From positions 1-16,644 of the forward strand of contig JBOFEN010000037.1 in the NCBI GenBank assembly GCA_051648105.1: DNA of 16,644 nucleotides, given 5' to 3'. The notes beneath the pieces are model-generated. The model had not been told where the DNA came from, searched no databases, and worked only from the letters and a program-made list of their open reading frames with translations. The position numbers and the translations under genes were made by a program. This DNA comes from UBA7332 sp051648105 (GTDB lineage: Bacteria > Bacteroidota > Bacteroidia > Bacteroidales > UBA7332). Below are positions 7,011-14,981 of the stretch, in pieces. Position 1 is the stretch's first letter; each line of letters begins with the position of its first letter.

Positions 7011-10000
7011 ATGAGTCAAATATCCGCACAAGAGGTAGTTACGTGGGTGAGACAGCTTCATAACGATTGTGAGAAAGAGATCACTAGTTATGAGAGAAGT
7101 GAACAGAAGAGATACTCTGTACTAATCAGAAACCCAAATGAAAAACTATTCCTCTCAAAGATCCTAGATGAGTCTTGCCAAATCAGAGACAACAAGAAGC
7201 TCTCAAAAAGAGTAAAACTGCTCATCGATAGATATGGTGTCCCAAAGTTCTTCAATCTTACTGACAGAAGCTTGATGCATCTATTCAAATATGTAGGACA
7301 CCACTTCGACTTTGTTGCAATGCCTATCTTCAAGTATAAGGTTAGACACGACACCTCTTCAGTTATCATTGATGAGGCTAGACCTAACCTTACTCGACAT
7401 CTTGCAAAACGAAAAGCTGCTGGAATAGGACAAAACATCAACCTTCTCGGTGAAGTTGTACTTGGGAATGGAGAGGCTGACAATAGATATGACCACTATC
7501 TGGAGGCTCTTACTGAAGATGATATTAACTACATATCTATTAAAATCTCTGGCATTTATGCTCAGATACACCCACTCAATTACGAACAGAGCAAACAAGA
7601 GCTGATCAAACGTGTAGCTGCAATCTATAGACAGGCAATGGAATACACATATACGGACAGTGATGGGGTGTCTCAACATAAGTTTGTAAACCTAGATATG
7701 GAGGAGTACAAAGATACCGAACTCACACTCGATGTCTTCAAAACCGTACTCTCAATGCCTGAGTTCAAACATTACAATGCAGGTATTGTTGTGCAGGCAT
7801 ACCTACCAGACGCTTGGGCCTTCCAGAGTGAACTTCTTGAGTTCGCTCACAAGAGGTGTGCCGAAGGTGGTGCCCCTCTAAAGATGAGACTAGTGAAAGG
7901 TGCAAACCTTCAAATGGAGAGTGTCATTAGCTCACTTAAGCATTGGGAAAACCCTGTATTAAGAAGCAAAATTGAGGTAGATGCCAACTATCTTCGCATA
8001 ATAGATAGAGCACTAGCACCTAAAAATGCTAAGGTTCTACACGTGGGAATAGCCTCACACAACCTTTTCTCAATAGGGTATGCATTCCTGCTTAGTCAGA
8101 AAAACAAGGTTCAAAATGAGGTCTCATTCGAGATGCTTGAGGGTATGGCTAACCACATATGGAGAGTGATATGCAAGATGGGACGACAGATCATACTATA
8201 CACACCAGTTGTGAAGTCCGAACACTTCCTTAATGCTATCTCATACCTCGTCAGACGACTAGATGAAAACACCGGGCGCGACAACTTCCTAAGCTACTCC
8301 TTCAACCTCAAAGTGGATACTATTGAGTGGGACTTCCTAGAGAAGCAGTTCCTGGCAGCTTATGCAGAGAGAGAAAAGCCTTTCCCTAAGCCCTTCCGAG
8401 CACAAGATAGAACATACAAAGAGGTTAATGCTAAAAGAGACACTAATGAGTTCTTCTCTGAGGCGGATACCAACTTCGATCTACCACAACAACGTAGATG
8501 GGTCGAATCTATCATCAAGAGATGGAAGAGATCTCCTAATGACACCCCTTGGACTATTCCTGTAATGATAGGTTCCAAGGAGATTGAGAATAACAGATAT
8601 CACCACTATATAGACCACTCTCAAACAGATCTAGAGGTGATGACTTACAAAGTATCCCTTGCAAATAGAGAGCAAGTCGAAGAGATACTTCAAATAGCCG
8701 ACAGTGACCCTGTTGAGTGGAGAAAGCTCACTCTAGAGGATAGAACAAAGATTCTCTTCCGAGTAGCTGACAATTTATCCAATAGTCGCGGTGACTTGAT
8801 AGGTTGTATGAGCGCTGTGACGGGCAAGACAATCATGGAGGGTGATATAGAGGTCTCTGAGGCTGTAGATTTCTGTCGCTTCTATCCTATATCCATGAAG
8901 AGCTTTCACGATCTTCAAAGTCTTAGTTACAAACCTAAAGGAGTGGTGCTGGTTATACCTCCGTGGAACTTCCCTCTTGCCATACCCGTGGGTGGTGTGG
9001 CTGCTGCCCTAGCTGCTGGAAATAGCGTTATTCTAAAACCTGCAACAGTTGCCGCACCTATAGCCTTTGAGTTCGCTCGATGTTTCTGGGAGGCTGGGGT
9101 TGCTAAGGAGGCTCTGCAAGTTGTGGTGTGCGACAGCCGTGAGACACTCAACTATCTGACAAAAGATAGCCGTATTGGCCATATTATTTTGACCGGGGGT
9201 ACCGACACTGCTATTAGCATTGCCAATGATGCACCCACCACTCCACTCTCGGCAGAGACAGGAGGCAAGAATGCCATCATACTAACCTCCTATGGAGATA
9301 GAGATAAGGCAATACAGAGTGTGGTTACCTCTGCCTTTAGCAATGCAGGACAGAAATGTTCGGCCTGCTCTCTGCTTCTTGTGGAGAAGGATATATATGA
9401 AGATGCAACCTTCAAGGCTAAGCTATATGATGCGGTGACGAGCCTTCAGTGTGGTTCGGCTTGGGAGGTTAACAATATAGTAGGTCGAATGGTAACCAAC
9501 CACAATGACAAACTTCACAAAGCTCTTGAGCTCGAGAGGGGTGAGGAGTGGCTTGTACCTCCTATATTCCTTGACAAGGAGAAGTACACACTCAAACCTT
9601 GTGTCAAATGGGGGGTCAAACCAGGCAACTACACCTTCGATACGGAGATCTTTGCTCCCGTGCTATCTGTTGTAAGCATCAACTCTCTCAAACAAGGGAT
9701 TGAGTATGTCAATAGCCTCGACTATGGACTAACCTCAGGACTACAGAGCCTCAACGAGAGTGAACATGAGGAGTGGATAAACACCATAGAGGCTGGCAAT
9801 CTATATATCAACCGCGGAATAACGGGGGCGATTGTCAATAGACAACCTTTTGGTGGGGTCAAACTCTCATCCTTTGGTGCTGGACTCAAGGCTGGTGGCC
9901 CAAACTATGTAAGCTCTTTGGTGAACTTTACGAATAACAACCTTAGTACAAAAGGCAAGCACCCTTCGATATATGATACCATCTTAGAGCTACTACCAAA

Positions 10001-10529
10001 AAGCGACTATCTAATCTTCGATAGGGCTGTGCATAGTTATCAACAGAGTTTCAACAATATCTTCTCCAAAGCTGAGGATATCAATCACATCCTTGGAGAG
10101 TTGAACATATTGAGATACACTCCCCTCAACAATATGTTGCTAAGATTATATGGAAATGAGTCGCTACTCGATATCGCATTGGCAGCTGTGGCTTCGCAGA
10201 TAGTGGGTACTCCGATGATCATATCATACCAACCTGATGAGAGCCGCGTCGAACAGCTCGAAATAATTGCCAAGGCAACGGGTGCAATGCTTCACAAGCA
10301 TGAGAAGAAGGCTCTTCTGGCCAATCTTGACGAGTTCGAAAGAGTCAGGACTTGTGGAGTAAAGTCTATTGAGCTTCTTAAATGTGCTAGTAAGATAGGC
10401 AAATATGTGGCTGATCAGCCTATACTAGTCGAAGGTAGAGTGGAACTACTCCACTACATCAAAGAGCAGAGCATAACTTATGAGTATCATAGATACGGCT
10501 CCATGCAGGAGGAGAGGCATGACAAGTAA
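7011..10529 (+). CDS. putA: Bifunctional proline dehydrogenase / L-glutamate-gamma-semialdehyde dehydrogenase
   Basis: This enzyme oxidises L-proline to glutamate in two steps: an FAD-dependent proline dehydrogenase barrel, then an NAD+-dependent aldehyde dehydrogenase. The protein has 1172 residues. The proline dehydrogenase part spans about 100-440, with RLVKGANLQ (293-301) and YLVRRLDENTG (412-422), the latter carrying the arginine pair that binds proline carboxylate in this family. The ALDH part spans about 545-980: PPWNFPLAIPVGG (650-662), LTGGTDTAIS, AETGGKNA with Glu749, and AGQKCSACS with catalytic Cys783, then FGGVKLSSFGAG (947-958). About 190 further residues follow, as in PutA forms with a C-terminal ALDH-superfamily extension. 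No ribbon-helix-helix DNA-binding domain is seen at the N-terminus, so it should not repress its own gene. It stands alone between two hairpins and feeds the same product as the hut operon. Confidence 0.94.
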   Translation: MSQISAQEVVTWVRQLHNDCEKEITSYERSEQKRYSVLIRNPNEKLFLSKILDESCQIRDNKKLSKRVKLLIDRYGVPKFFNLTDRSLMHLFKYVGHHFDFVAMPIFKYKVRHDTSSVIIDEARPNLTRHLAKRKAAGIGQNINLLGEVVLGNGEADNRYDHYLEALTEDDINYISIKISGIYAQIHPLNYEQSKQELIKRVAAIYRQAMEYTYTDSDGVSQHKFVNLDMEEYKDTELTLDVFKTVLSMPEFKHYNAGIVVQAYLPDAWAFQSELLEFAHKRCAEGGAPLKMRLVKGANLQMESVISSLKHWENPVLRSKIEVDANYLRIIDRALAPKNAKVLHVGIASHNLFSIGYAFLLSQKNKVQNEVSFEMLEGMANHIWRVICKMGRQIILYTPVVKSEHFLNAISYLVRRLDENTGRDNFLSYSFNLKVDTIEWDFLEKQFLAAYAEREKPFPKPFRAQDRTYKEVNAKRDTNEFFSEADTNFDLPQQRRWVESIIKRWKRSPNDTPWTIPVMIGSKEIENNRYHHYIDHSQTDLEVMTYKVSLANREQVEEILQIADSDPVEWRKLTLEDRTKILFRVADNLSNSRGDLIGCMSAVTGKTIMEGDIEVSEAVDFCRFYPISMKSFHDLQSLSYKPKGVVLVIPPWNFPLAIPVGGVAAALAAGNSVILKPATVAAPIAFEFARCFWEAGVAKEALQVVVCDSRETLNYLTKDSRIGHIILTGGTDTAISIANDAPTTPLSAETGGKNAIILTSYGDRDKAIQSVVTSAFSNAGQKCSACSLLLVEKDIYEDATFKAKLYDAVTSLQCGSAWEVNNIVGRMVTNHNDKLHKALELERGEEWLVPPIFLDKEKYTLKPCVKWGVKPGNYTFDTEIFAPVLSVVSINSLKQGIEYVNSLDYGLTSGLQSLNESEHEEWINTIEAGNLYINRGITGAIVNRQPFGGVKLSSFGAGLKAGGPNYVSSLVNFTNNNLSTKGKHPSIYDTILELLPKSDYLIFDRAVHSYQQSFNNIFSKAEDINHILGELNILRYTPLNNMLLRLYGNESLLDIALAAVASQIVGTPMIISYQPDESRVEQLEIIAKATGAMLHKHEKKALLANLDEFERVRTCGVKSIELLKCASKIGKYVADQPILVEGRVELLHYIKEQSITYEYHRYGSMQEERHDK

Positions 10530-10559
10530 CCTCTAGCATAGTAGTTTCTTACTAACAAT

Positions 10560-10597
10560 AAAGGGTTCGCATCAACATATGTTGGTGTGAACCCTTT
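10560..10597. terminator. Long hairpin after putA
   Basis: AAAGGGTTCGCATCAACAT (10560-10578) is followed directly by its complement (10579-10597). All 19 positions pair as RNA with two G-U pairs; in practice the central CATATG bases form the loop. It begins 31 nt after the putA stop. No T-run follows on the plus strand, and there is only a short A-rich stretch (ACAATAAA) on the other side, so it may act as a weak or factor-assisted transcription end or protect the putA 3' end. The position between convergent genes suits a terminator, but the type is unclear. Confidence 0.6.
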
Positions 10598-10739
10598 GTC
10601 GTTTGCCCTATATAGTAGATCAATTAGATATTCGCACATTGTGAAAATGACCTACTCTATTATGTTAATTCACCGCAGGCGTAAGCATAACTAATCAATA
10701 CAATCATCCCATCTATCCATTACCCTCTTTACAACTCCA

Positions 10740-10827
10740 AAAATACGTACGTATTCGGAGCAAAATACGTACGTATTTCACCAAAAGTATGTACGTATTT
10801 ACAGCAAAACACGTACGTATTTTGAGA
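10740..10827. repeat. Four tandem 22-bp repeats with palindromic TACGTACGTA core
   Basis: Four units start at 10740, 10762, 10784 and 10806, exactly 22 bp apart. Unit 2 contains the perfect 16-bp palindrome AAATACGTACGTATTT. The cores are TACGTACGTA (10744 and 10766), TATGTACGTA (10788) and CACGTACGTA (10810). The flanking AAAA and ATTT are conserved. The 5-6 nt between palindromes vary (CGGAGC, CACC-, ACAGC). A period close to two helical turns puts every core on the same face of DNA, as expected for repeated binding sites of a dimeric protein. No function is known to me. Short tandem repeats of about this size do occur in Porphyromonas gingivalis, as I recall. Confidence 0.85.
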
Positions 10828-10890
10828 GATGCCCTATACCTTCATAGAACTATCTATATGTGAACCATTTAGAAGCAGACCAGCAACCCA

Positions 10891-10956
10891 TTAATTGGAT
10901 AGTTTATGAAGCAAGTATTGAGAGTTACTACCATAAGTATTGATAGTTCATATCTG
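10891..10956. repeat. Second, degenerate 22-bp-period repeat
   Basis: AAGTATTGAGAGTT (10913-10926) recurs as AAGTATTGATAGTT (10935-10948), with one difference and an offset of exactly 22 bp. A weaker third copy (ATTGGATAGTTT within 10894-10905) lies in the preceding 22-bp frame. The units share no sequence with the TACGTACGTA array about 65 bp upstream but have the same period. Confidence 0.5.
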
Positions 10957-10957
10957 T

Positions 10958-11006
10958 AAAAAAAGATAGGGCATAAGAGCCAATATTATTTACTCTTATG
11001 CCCTAT
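10958..11006 (-). terminator. Intrinsic terminator of the GH43 gene
   Basis: A perfect 14-bp stem pairs 10993-11006 with 10966-10979 (ATAGGGCATAAGAG on the leftward strand) across a 13-nt loop. Read leftward it is followed by C and then seven Ts (A-run 10958-10964 on the plus strand). It lies 33 nt beyond the GH43 stop codon. This is a classic rho-independent terminator for the leftward carbohydrate genes. Confidence 0.88.
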
Positions 11007-11039
11007 TATATCCACTTATATCAGAAGATATTTAGTGAT

Positions 11040-12773
11040 TTAATCTACTTTTATAAGCTTAGCAGCCTCGCCCACACCATTCTCGCTGAATGCCTCAACG
11101 GTGAAGTAGTATGATTGGTCTGTTGTCAAACTCTTAAGTAGCATCTCATTGACTTCGTATACAAGCCATGAGTTGTACAATTTGTCTGGTGCAATACCCC
11201 AACGGATGTTGTATCCTTGAGCTCCCTTAACGGGATTCCATGTCAACTTAGCATCTCTGCGATCATCGCCTCTGAACACGTTTAACTTCTCTACTCTATC
11301 AACAACCTTTCCGCCACCGATACCGAATACTCGGATATCTGAGATTGCAAGGTTTGGTGTTGGTATCTCGATATTACTGTATCTTACGTAGCGAGCTTTC
11401 GTTGCTTGGTCTAGCTCTACATAGTCGTTTGGTCTATCCTTATAGCTGTTCGAACGGTCAACTAGTGAGAACCAGTTGGTGCCATCGATGGAGCCTTCGA
11501 CTCTGTATCTATGACGAAGCGTAACATCTTTTGTGTACATATCGCTCTTGTAGTCATAATAGTTGACTTGTACAGCGTGTACCATCGAGGCTTTGCCTAG
11601 GTCAATCTCAATCCATTCGTCAGAACTGTTACTTCCGGCTAGCCAAAAGCTTTTAACCTCCTCATCAACAATATTCTCAGGTGAGTATCCCTCCTTGACA
11701 GATGATGCCTTTACGGGTCTCTTGTAAGAGAGTAGCATCCAACCTGTGAATTGTGATTTGCCACCTTTGTCTGCTGGTGCATATCGTGGATAGTCTCCGA
11801 AGTTACAGTCGCTATACATCAAGCCATCCTTGTCAAAGTAAGTTGGGAACATACATAGTCGTCTCTCCCAGTTTACGTTTGCAGATAGTGCCATAGATGC
11901 AAAGTGCCAGTAGTTGCCGCCTGGACCAACAACAGTACTACCGTGACCTGCACCATTCATCCAACCACCGGCCTTGTATGAAACGGGGTTGTTGGGTGCG
12001 TAGGTGTAAGGTCCCAGTGGGTTGTCTGCCATATATACTCCATCAGCATATACGTTGAACTCAGTTCCTGGCGCACCATACTGCATATAGTATTTACCGT
12101 TGTGCTTTGTCAACCATGCTCCCTCCATATATCCAGCAAGAGTAGTGTCTGCGTGATTCTCCCCGAATCTCTCCCAACCATGCTTGTCCATGTCAAGCTT
12201 GAATAGCTCATGGGTTGGTCCATCAACGTGGAATCGTCTGTTGCGATCTAGTTTCTTACCTCTGAGTGGGTAGGTGTTTGACGAACCCCAGAACATATAT
12301 GCCTGCCCATCATCGTCGATGAATAGTGCAGGATCTTGTAGGTCATATAGTATTGATGCTACCCCTTTCCAGTCTCCTTTTTTAGGATTGTCTGTGTATA
12401 GGATGCTCATGTTACCCGATGGGTTACCTGTTACATATAGCACCGAGTCCTTATAGTTGAAGGCTGCTGGAGCGTTTGATCCTTCGAAGTACCACTTCTC
12501 TGGTTGGATAAACTCCCAGTTGAGTAGGTCTGTAGAGTGCCAATAGCCCATTGAGCGGGTCACAAACATATAGTATTCTCCACGAAATTCCACTACCGCT
12601 GGGTCTGCACCCGAGCGATAGGAGATGTCTCTCTCAGAGTCGTAGATCATATATGTATAATCTACATTTAGTGGATTACAGTATGTACGTGAGTTCATCG
12701 TTTGGGCTGATGCACTGCTGAATGCTGATAGAGTTAGCGCCACAAGCGCCATCATGATACTACCTATTCTCAT
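11040..12773 (-). CDS. Secreted glycoside hydrolase family 43 with F5/8C and FnIII domains
   Basis: This is a likely exported polysaccharide-trimming enzyme of 577 residues. A signal peptide (about 1-23, hydrophobic core MMALVALTLSAF, cut after ASA-Q) targets it to the periplasm or beyond. The five-bladed GH43 domain spans about 30-325. The family acid trio is visible: Asp57 in SGADPAVV (base), Asp147 in LQDPALFIDDDG (pKa modulator) and Glu217 in GYMEGAW (acid). A discoidin/F5/8 type C domain, often carbohydrate-binding (CBM32-like), follows at about 350-485 (WIEIDLGKA, YRVEGSIDGTNW, ARYVRY, ISDIRVFG). A fibronectin III module at about 494-577 closes the protein. GH43 members act on arabinans, xylans and galactans; the subfamily and substrate cannot be read here. 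It starts 23 nt after the GH144-like gene and is followed by an intrinsic terminator, so the two are probably cotranscribed. Confidence 0.9.
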   Translation of the reverse strand: MRIGSIMMALVALTLSAFSSASAQTMNSRTYCNPLNVDYTYMIYDSERDISYRSGADPAVVEFRGEYYMFVTRSMGYWHSTDLLNWEFIQPEKWYFEGSNAPAAFNYKDSVLYVTGNPSGNMSILYTDNPKKGDWKGVASILYDLQDPALFIDDDGQAYMFWGSSNTYPLRGKKLDRNRRFHVDGPTHELFKLDMDKHGWERFGENHADTTLAGYMEGAWLTKHNGKYYMQYGAPGTEFNVYADGVYMADNPLGPYTYAPNNPVSYKAGGWMNGAGHGSTVVGPGGNYWHFASMALSANVNWERRLCMFPTYFDKDGLMYSDCNFGDYPRYAPADKGGKSQFTGWMLLSYKRPVKASSVKEGYSPENIVDEEVKSFWLAGSNSSDEWIEIDLGKASMVHAVQVNYYDYKSDMYTKDVTLRHRYRVEGSIDGTNWFSLVDRSNSYKDRPNDYVELDQATKARYVRYSNIEIPTPNLAISDIRVFGIGGGKVVDRVEKLNVFRGDDRRDAKLTWNPVKGAQGYNIRWGIAPDKLYNSWLVYEVNEMLLKSLTTDQSYYFTVEAFSENGVGEAAKLIKVD

Positions 12774-12796
12774 ATTTTATAGATAATGTTGTTGGA

Positions 12797-14191
12797 CTAT
12801 TTTGTTTGACCAATAGATTCTGGTGCGTAGGTGATGCCTAGTTTATCCAACCCTACTTTAATCTCTGGTGCATTCATGAATAGACGCCAAAGAAGTCCCG
12901 TACGGTAGTTCTCAATCATTGGGGCAATTGTAAGTTGGTCAATAGCTAGATAGCCATTCGAGTACCAGTTATTGGTTTCACTGAAACCGTCGTAGAAGCC
13001 ATATTTACCCCATAGCTTGTCACCCTTCTCAAAGTAGAAGTATTTCAATGCACGCATTGCCTCCTCGGGTGCGTAAGGGAAACTTGAGAGTGCTGCTGTG
13101 GGAGTGATAACACCGAGGTCGTTATGTGGGTCGTGTGCACTATAACCTGTCATTGTGTAACCGGCAGTCAGACCCCAACTCTTCTCGCTGTATCCTTTGT
13201 AGTTGTTAGGATTGGCAACACAGTGTGCGTAGTTTGCCATCACGTGGTTTCTGGTAACATCCCAGAAGTTTGCATACTTATCTGAGCTGCCTTTTGGTGA
13301 GAACCCAATGTATGAGTAGTGTGCCCAGAAGAGTGAACCTCCTCCTGCTTGTGCATTGTGAGCCAAACGTAGTGGGTAACCGTATGGTGCTTCATCACCA
13401 ACGATTGCTCCATCACGTGCCCATCCTTTGTGGTATGCAGAAGCGGGGATTGGATGTGTAGGTGAGGCTGCTCCCAAGATGTATGCGATAAGACACTCGT
13501 TATATCCCTCGATAGGGAAGTTCATCTCCCAACCGTGGGTTGGTGACCAGTGCCAGTAAAGTACATCGTGGTTGTCTTGTTGATAGAAGTTGAAGTCCAT
13601 CTCGTGCCAAAGCTTGTTGATCTTCTCAGCAAGTGCCTTCTCCTGTGGGTTATCTCCGTTGAAGTACTCTCTAGCGCAGATGAGTCCTTGCATCATGAAT
13701 GCACTCTCTACGATGTCTCCTCCATCATCCTTGGTCCCAAAGCCTTTTGTTACACCTGTTGGTCCAACCAACCAGTGTGGCCATACACCGTGAAACCTAT
13801 CCGCTTTTGCTAGATAGTCAACAATCTTGTGCATACGGTCAACTACAGCAGAACGGTCAATAAAACCTCTTTCTACAGCAACAATCAAACCAGCAACACC
13901 GAATCCACTACCACCAAGGGTAACGATATCCTTGTCGTTTGATGGATAGATACCATCTGGGTGTATTCTCTCACAGGCCATACCCGAGGTAACCTCAGCT
14001 CCATCCCACATGTAGTTAAGGTGTACCTTTTGGATATAGTCCAACATCTCATCGTCGGAAGCAAATGATTCGGGACGTTCACTCTCTGGTGTTACACCTG
14101 ACTCTGGCTTTACTTTTGAGTTAGTACAGTTTGTCAAGGAGAATAATCCAAGCATCAAAAGCGTACAAACTCCAATCTGTAATCTTTTCAT
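12797..14191 (-). CDS. GH144-like (glucoamylase-domain) lipoprotein glycoside hydrolase
   Basis: A 464-residue envelope protein. The N-terminus MKRLQIGVCTLLMLGLF-SLTNC is a lipoprotein signal with the acylated Cys at 22; Asn before it is slightly off the usual lipobox. The rest, about 45-455, resembles the 'glucoamylase' (PF10091) / GH144 family of (alpha/alpha)6-barrel enzymes, whose best-known members are endo-beta-1,2-glucanases. Family-like blocks are LGGSGFGVAGL (92-102), DDGGDIVESAFMMQGL (155-170), EGYNECLIAYILGAASP (228-244), GGGSLFWAHYSYIGF (283-297) and the late EETNNWYSNGYLAIDQ-like stretch. The acidic residues Asp159, Glu162, Glu228 and Glu232 are candidates for the active site. 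A 104-nt gap separates it from the upstream CBM9-like gene, and GH43 follows 23 nt later. Activity on beta-1,2-glucan is a family inference, and other beta-glucans are possible. Confidence 0.85.
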   Translation of the reverse strand: MKRLQIGVCTLLMLGLFSLTNCTNSKVKPESGVTPESERPESFASDDEMLDYIQKVHLNYMWDGAEVTSGMACERIHPDGIYPSNDKDIVTLGGSGFGVAGLIVAVERGFIDRSAVVDRMHKIVDYLAKADRFHGVWPHWLVGPTGVTKGFGTKDDGGDIVESAFMMQGLICAREYFNGDNPQEKALAEKINKLWHEMDFNFYQQDNHDVLYWHWSPTHGWEMNFPIEGYNECLIAYILGAASPTHPIPASAYHKGWARDGAIVGDEAPYGYPLRLAHNAQAGGGSLFWAHYSYIGFSPKGSSDKYANFWDVTRNHVMANYAHCVANPNNYKGYSEKSWGLTAGYTMTGYSAHDPHNDLGVITPTAALSSFPYAPEEAMRALKYFYFEKGDKLWGKYGFYDGFSETNNWYSNGYLAIDQLTIAPMIENYRTGLLWRLFMNAPEIKVGLDKLGITYAPESIGQTK

Positions 14192-14295
14192 AGTTAAGTA
14201 ATTTAGTTATAGTTTAGAACAATCAATAGAATTAGATGGTTTCGAGAAACTATTAATTAGATCTCTTTGGCTCTATTGAAGGCTTTGATTTAGTT

Positions 14296-14940
14296 CTAGA
14301 CAAACCTTAGCTGACCAAAATAGTCTGGTCTATGGAAGTCTGGTTTAGCTGTTCCTATTGGACTCCAGCTCAAATAGTGAGGCAAGGCTGTTGCGTCTGC
14401 ACACTTGTAGAAGTTTCCTGTTATGTATTCTGGTAGATTGTCTGCATCCACTCCGATAATCTCGAATGGAATGACAACAGTTATCTCCCAGGTAAACATA
14501 CCCTCCATCTCACAGAATGGTCTACGAGGTAGGCTTGGGTATCTCAAAACCTTCGACATCTTATCTGGTGATAGATACTCTGACTCCGAACGACTCAAAC
14601 GGCGTGCTGCTAGTGAGGTGCCAATACAGTTAAACTCGAAGTTGAAGTAGTGTTCATCTCCTGGCACCTTGGTAAAGAACTCCACACAGCTATCTTGCCA
14701 CACGGGGTCTTGGTCTTTGCTATTCTCTGCACGAAGACAGTTACCACTTACTTGATACCTTATATATAGACTACTTTTTGATCTAGCAATATAGAAGTTG
14801 CAGATTGGACGGTAGGGAAAGCTTTCCCAGTTTAGTTGATCCACACACTGATACTCTGCTTTTTCCTCAATCACATTTGCTAATACTTCAGCATTCAAAG
14901 AGTCTAACTCTTCAATAAGCGGTACGTTAACTGTTTTCAT
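14296..14940 (-). CDS. CBM9-like domain protein
   Basis: A 214-residue protein that looks like a stand-alone carbohydrate-binding family 9-like domain, a beta-sandwich related to xylanase CBM9 modules. Recognisable parts are LYIRYQVSG (58-66), the PVWQDSCVEFFTKV block (79-92), YFNFEFNCIGT (98-108), WEITVVIPFEIIG (151-163), GNFYKCAD (175-182) and the end SWSPIGTAKPDFHRPDYFGQLRF. No signal peptide or lipobox is present (MKTVNVPLIEEL), so it is probably cytoplasmic, which is odd for a binder of extracellular glycan. It starts 41 nt after the LysE-type gene, with a TA-rich spacer that holds no clear -7 box, and is followed by the GH144-like gene. Similar single-domain proteins are common in Bacteroidota, but their role is unsettled. 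Confidence 0.8.
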   Translation of the reverse strand: MKTVNVPLIEELDSLNAEVLANVIEEKAEYQCVDQLNWESFPYRPICNFYIARSKSSLYIRYQVSGNCLRAENSKDQDPVWQDSCVEFFTKVPGDEHYFNFEFNCIGTSLAARRLSRSESEYLSPDKMSKVLRYPSLPRRPFCEMEGMFTWEITVVIPFEIIGVDADNLPEYITGNFYKCADATALPHYLSWSPIGTAKPDFHRPDYFGQLRFV

Positions 14941-14981
14941 AGTCTATCTATTTTATTCGGTTATTATATATATAATATATT

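Larger units (their letters stand above)
10598..10957. other. Convergent intergenic DNA with 22-bp-period repeats
   Basis: No gene is apparent in this stretch between putA and the GH43 gene. It holds two tandem repeats described separately (10740-10827 and 10891-10956). The octamer GCCCTATA occurs at 10605-10612 and 10831-10838 and partly matches the right arm of the leftward terminator (11000-11006). The segment 10613-10739 shows nothing I can name. Confidence 0.6.

Noticed and set aside
7088..7483. Leftward 131-codon open frame opposite putA
   Set aside because: It is antisense to the N-terminal part of putA, with low-complexity Ser/Leu/Phe composition typical of the reverse of coding DNA.
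10740..10827. CRISPR array
   Set aside because: The period is only 22 bp and the variable parts are 5-6 nt, far too short to be spacers. No cas genes are present.
12673..12690. GTATGTACGTGAG inside the GH43 gene as a stray copy of the 22-bp repeat
   Set aside because: It is a single partial match within coding sequence (the signal-proximal residues SRTYC), without the flanking AAAA/ATTT or any 22-bp neighbour.
14223..14279. Inverted repeat TCAATAGA / TCTATTGA with an inner GTTT-CGAG-AAAC hairpin upstream of the GH144-like gene
   Set aside because: The outer arms are only 8 bp and 41 nt apart, with a 4-bp inner stem. This is too weak to call a terminator or riboswitch.
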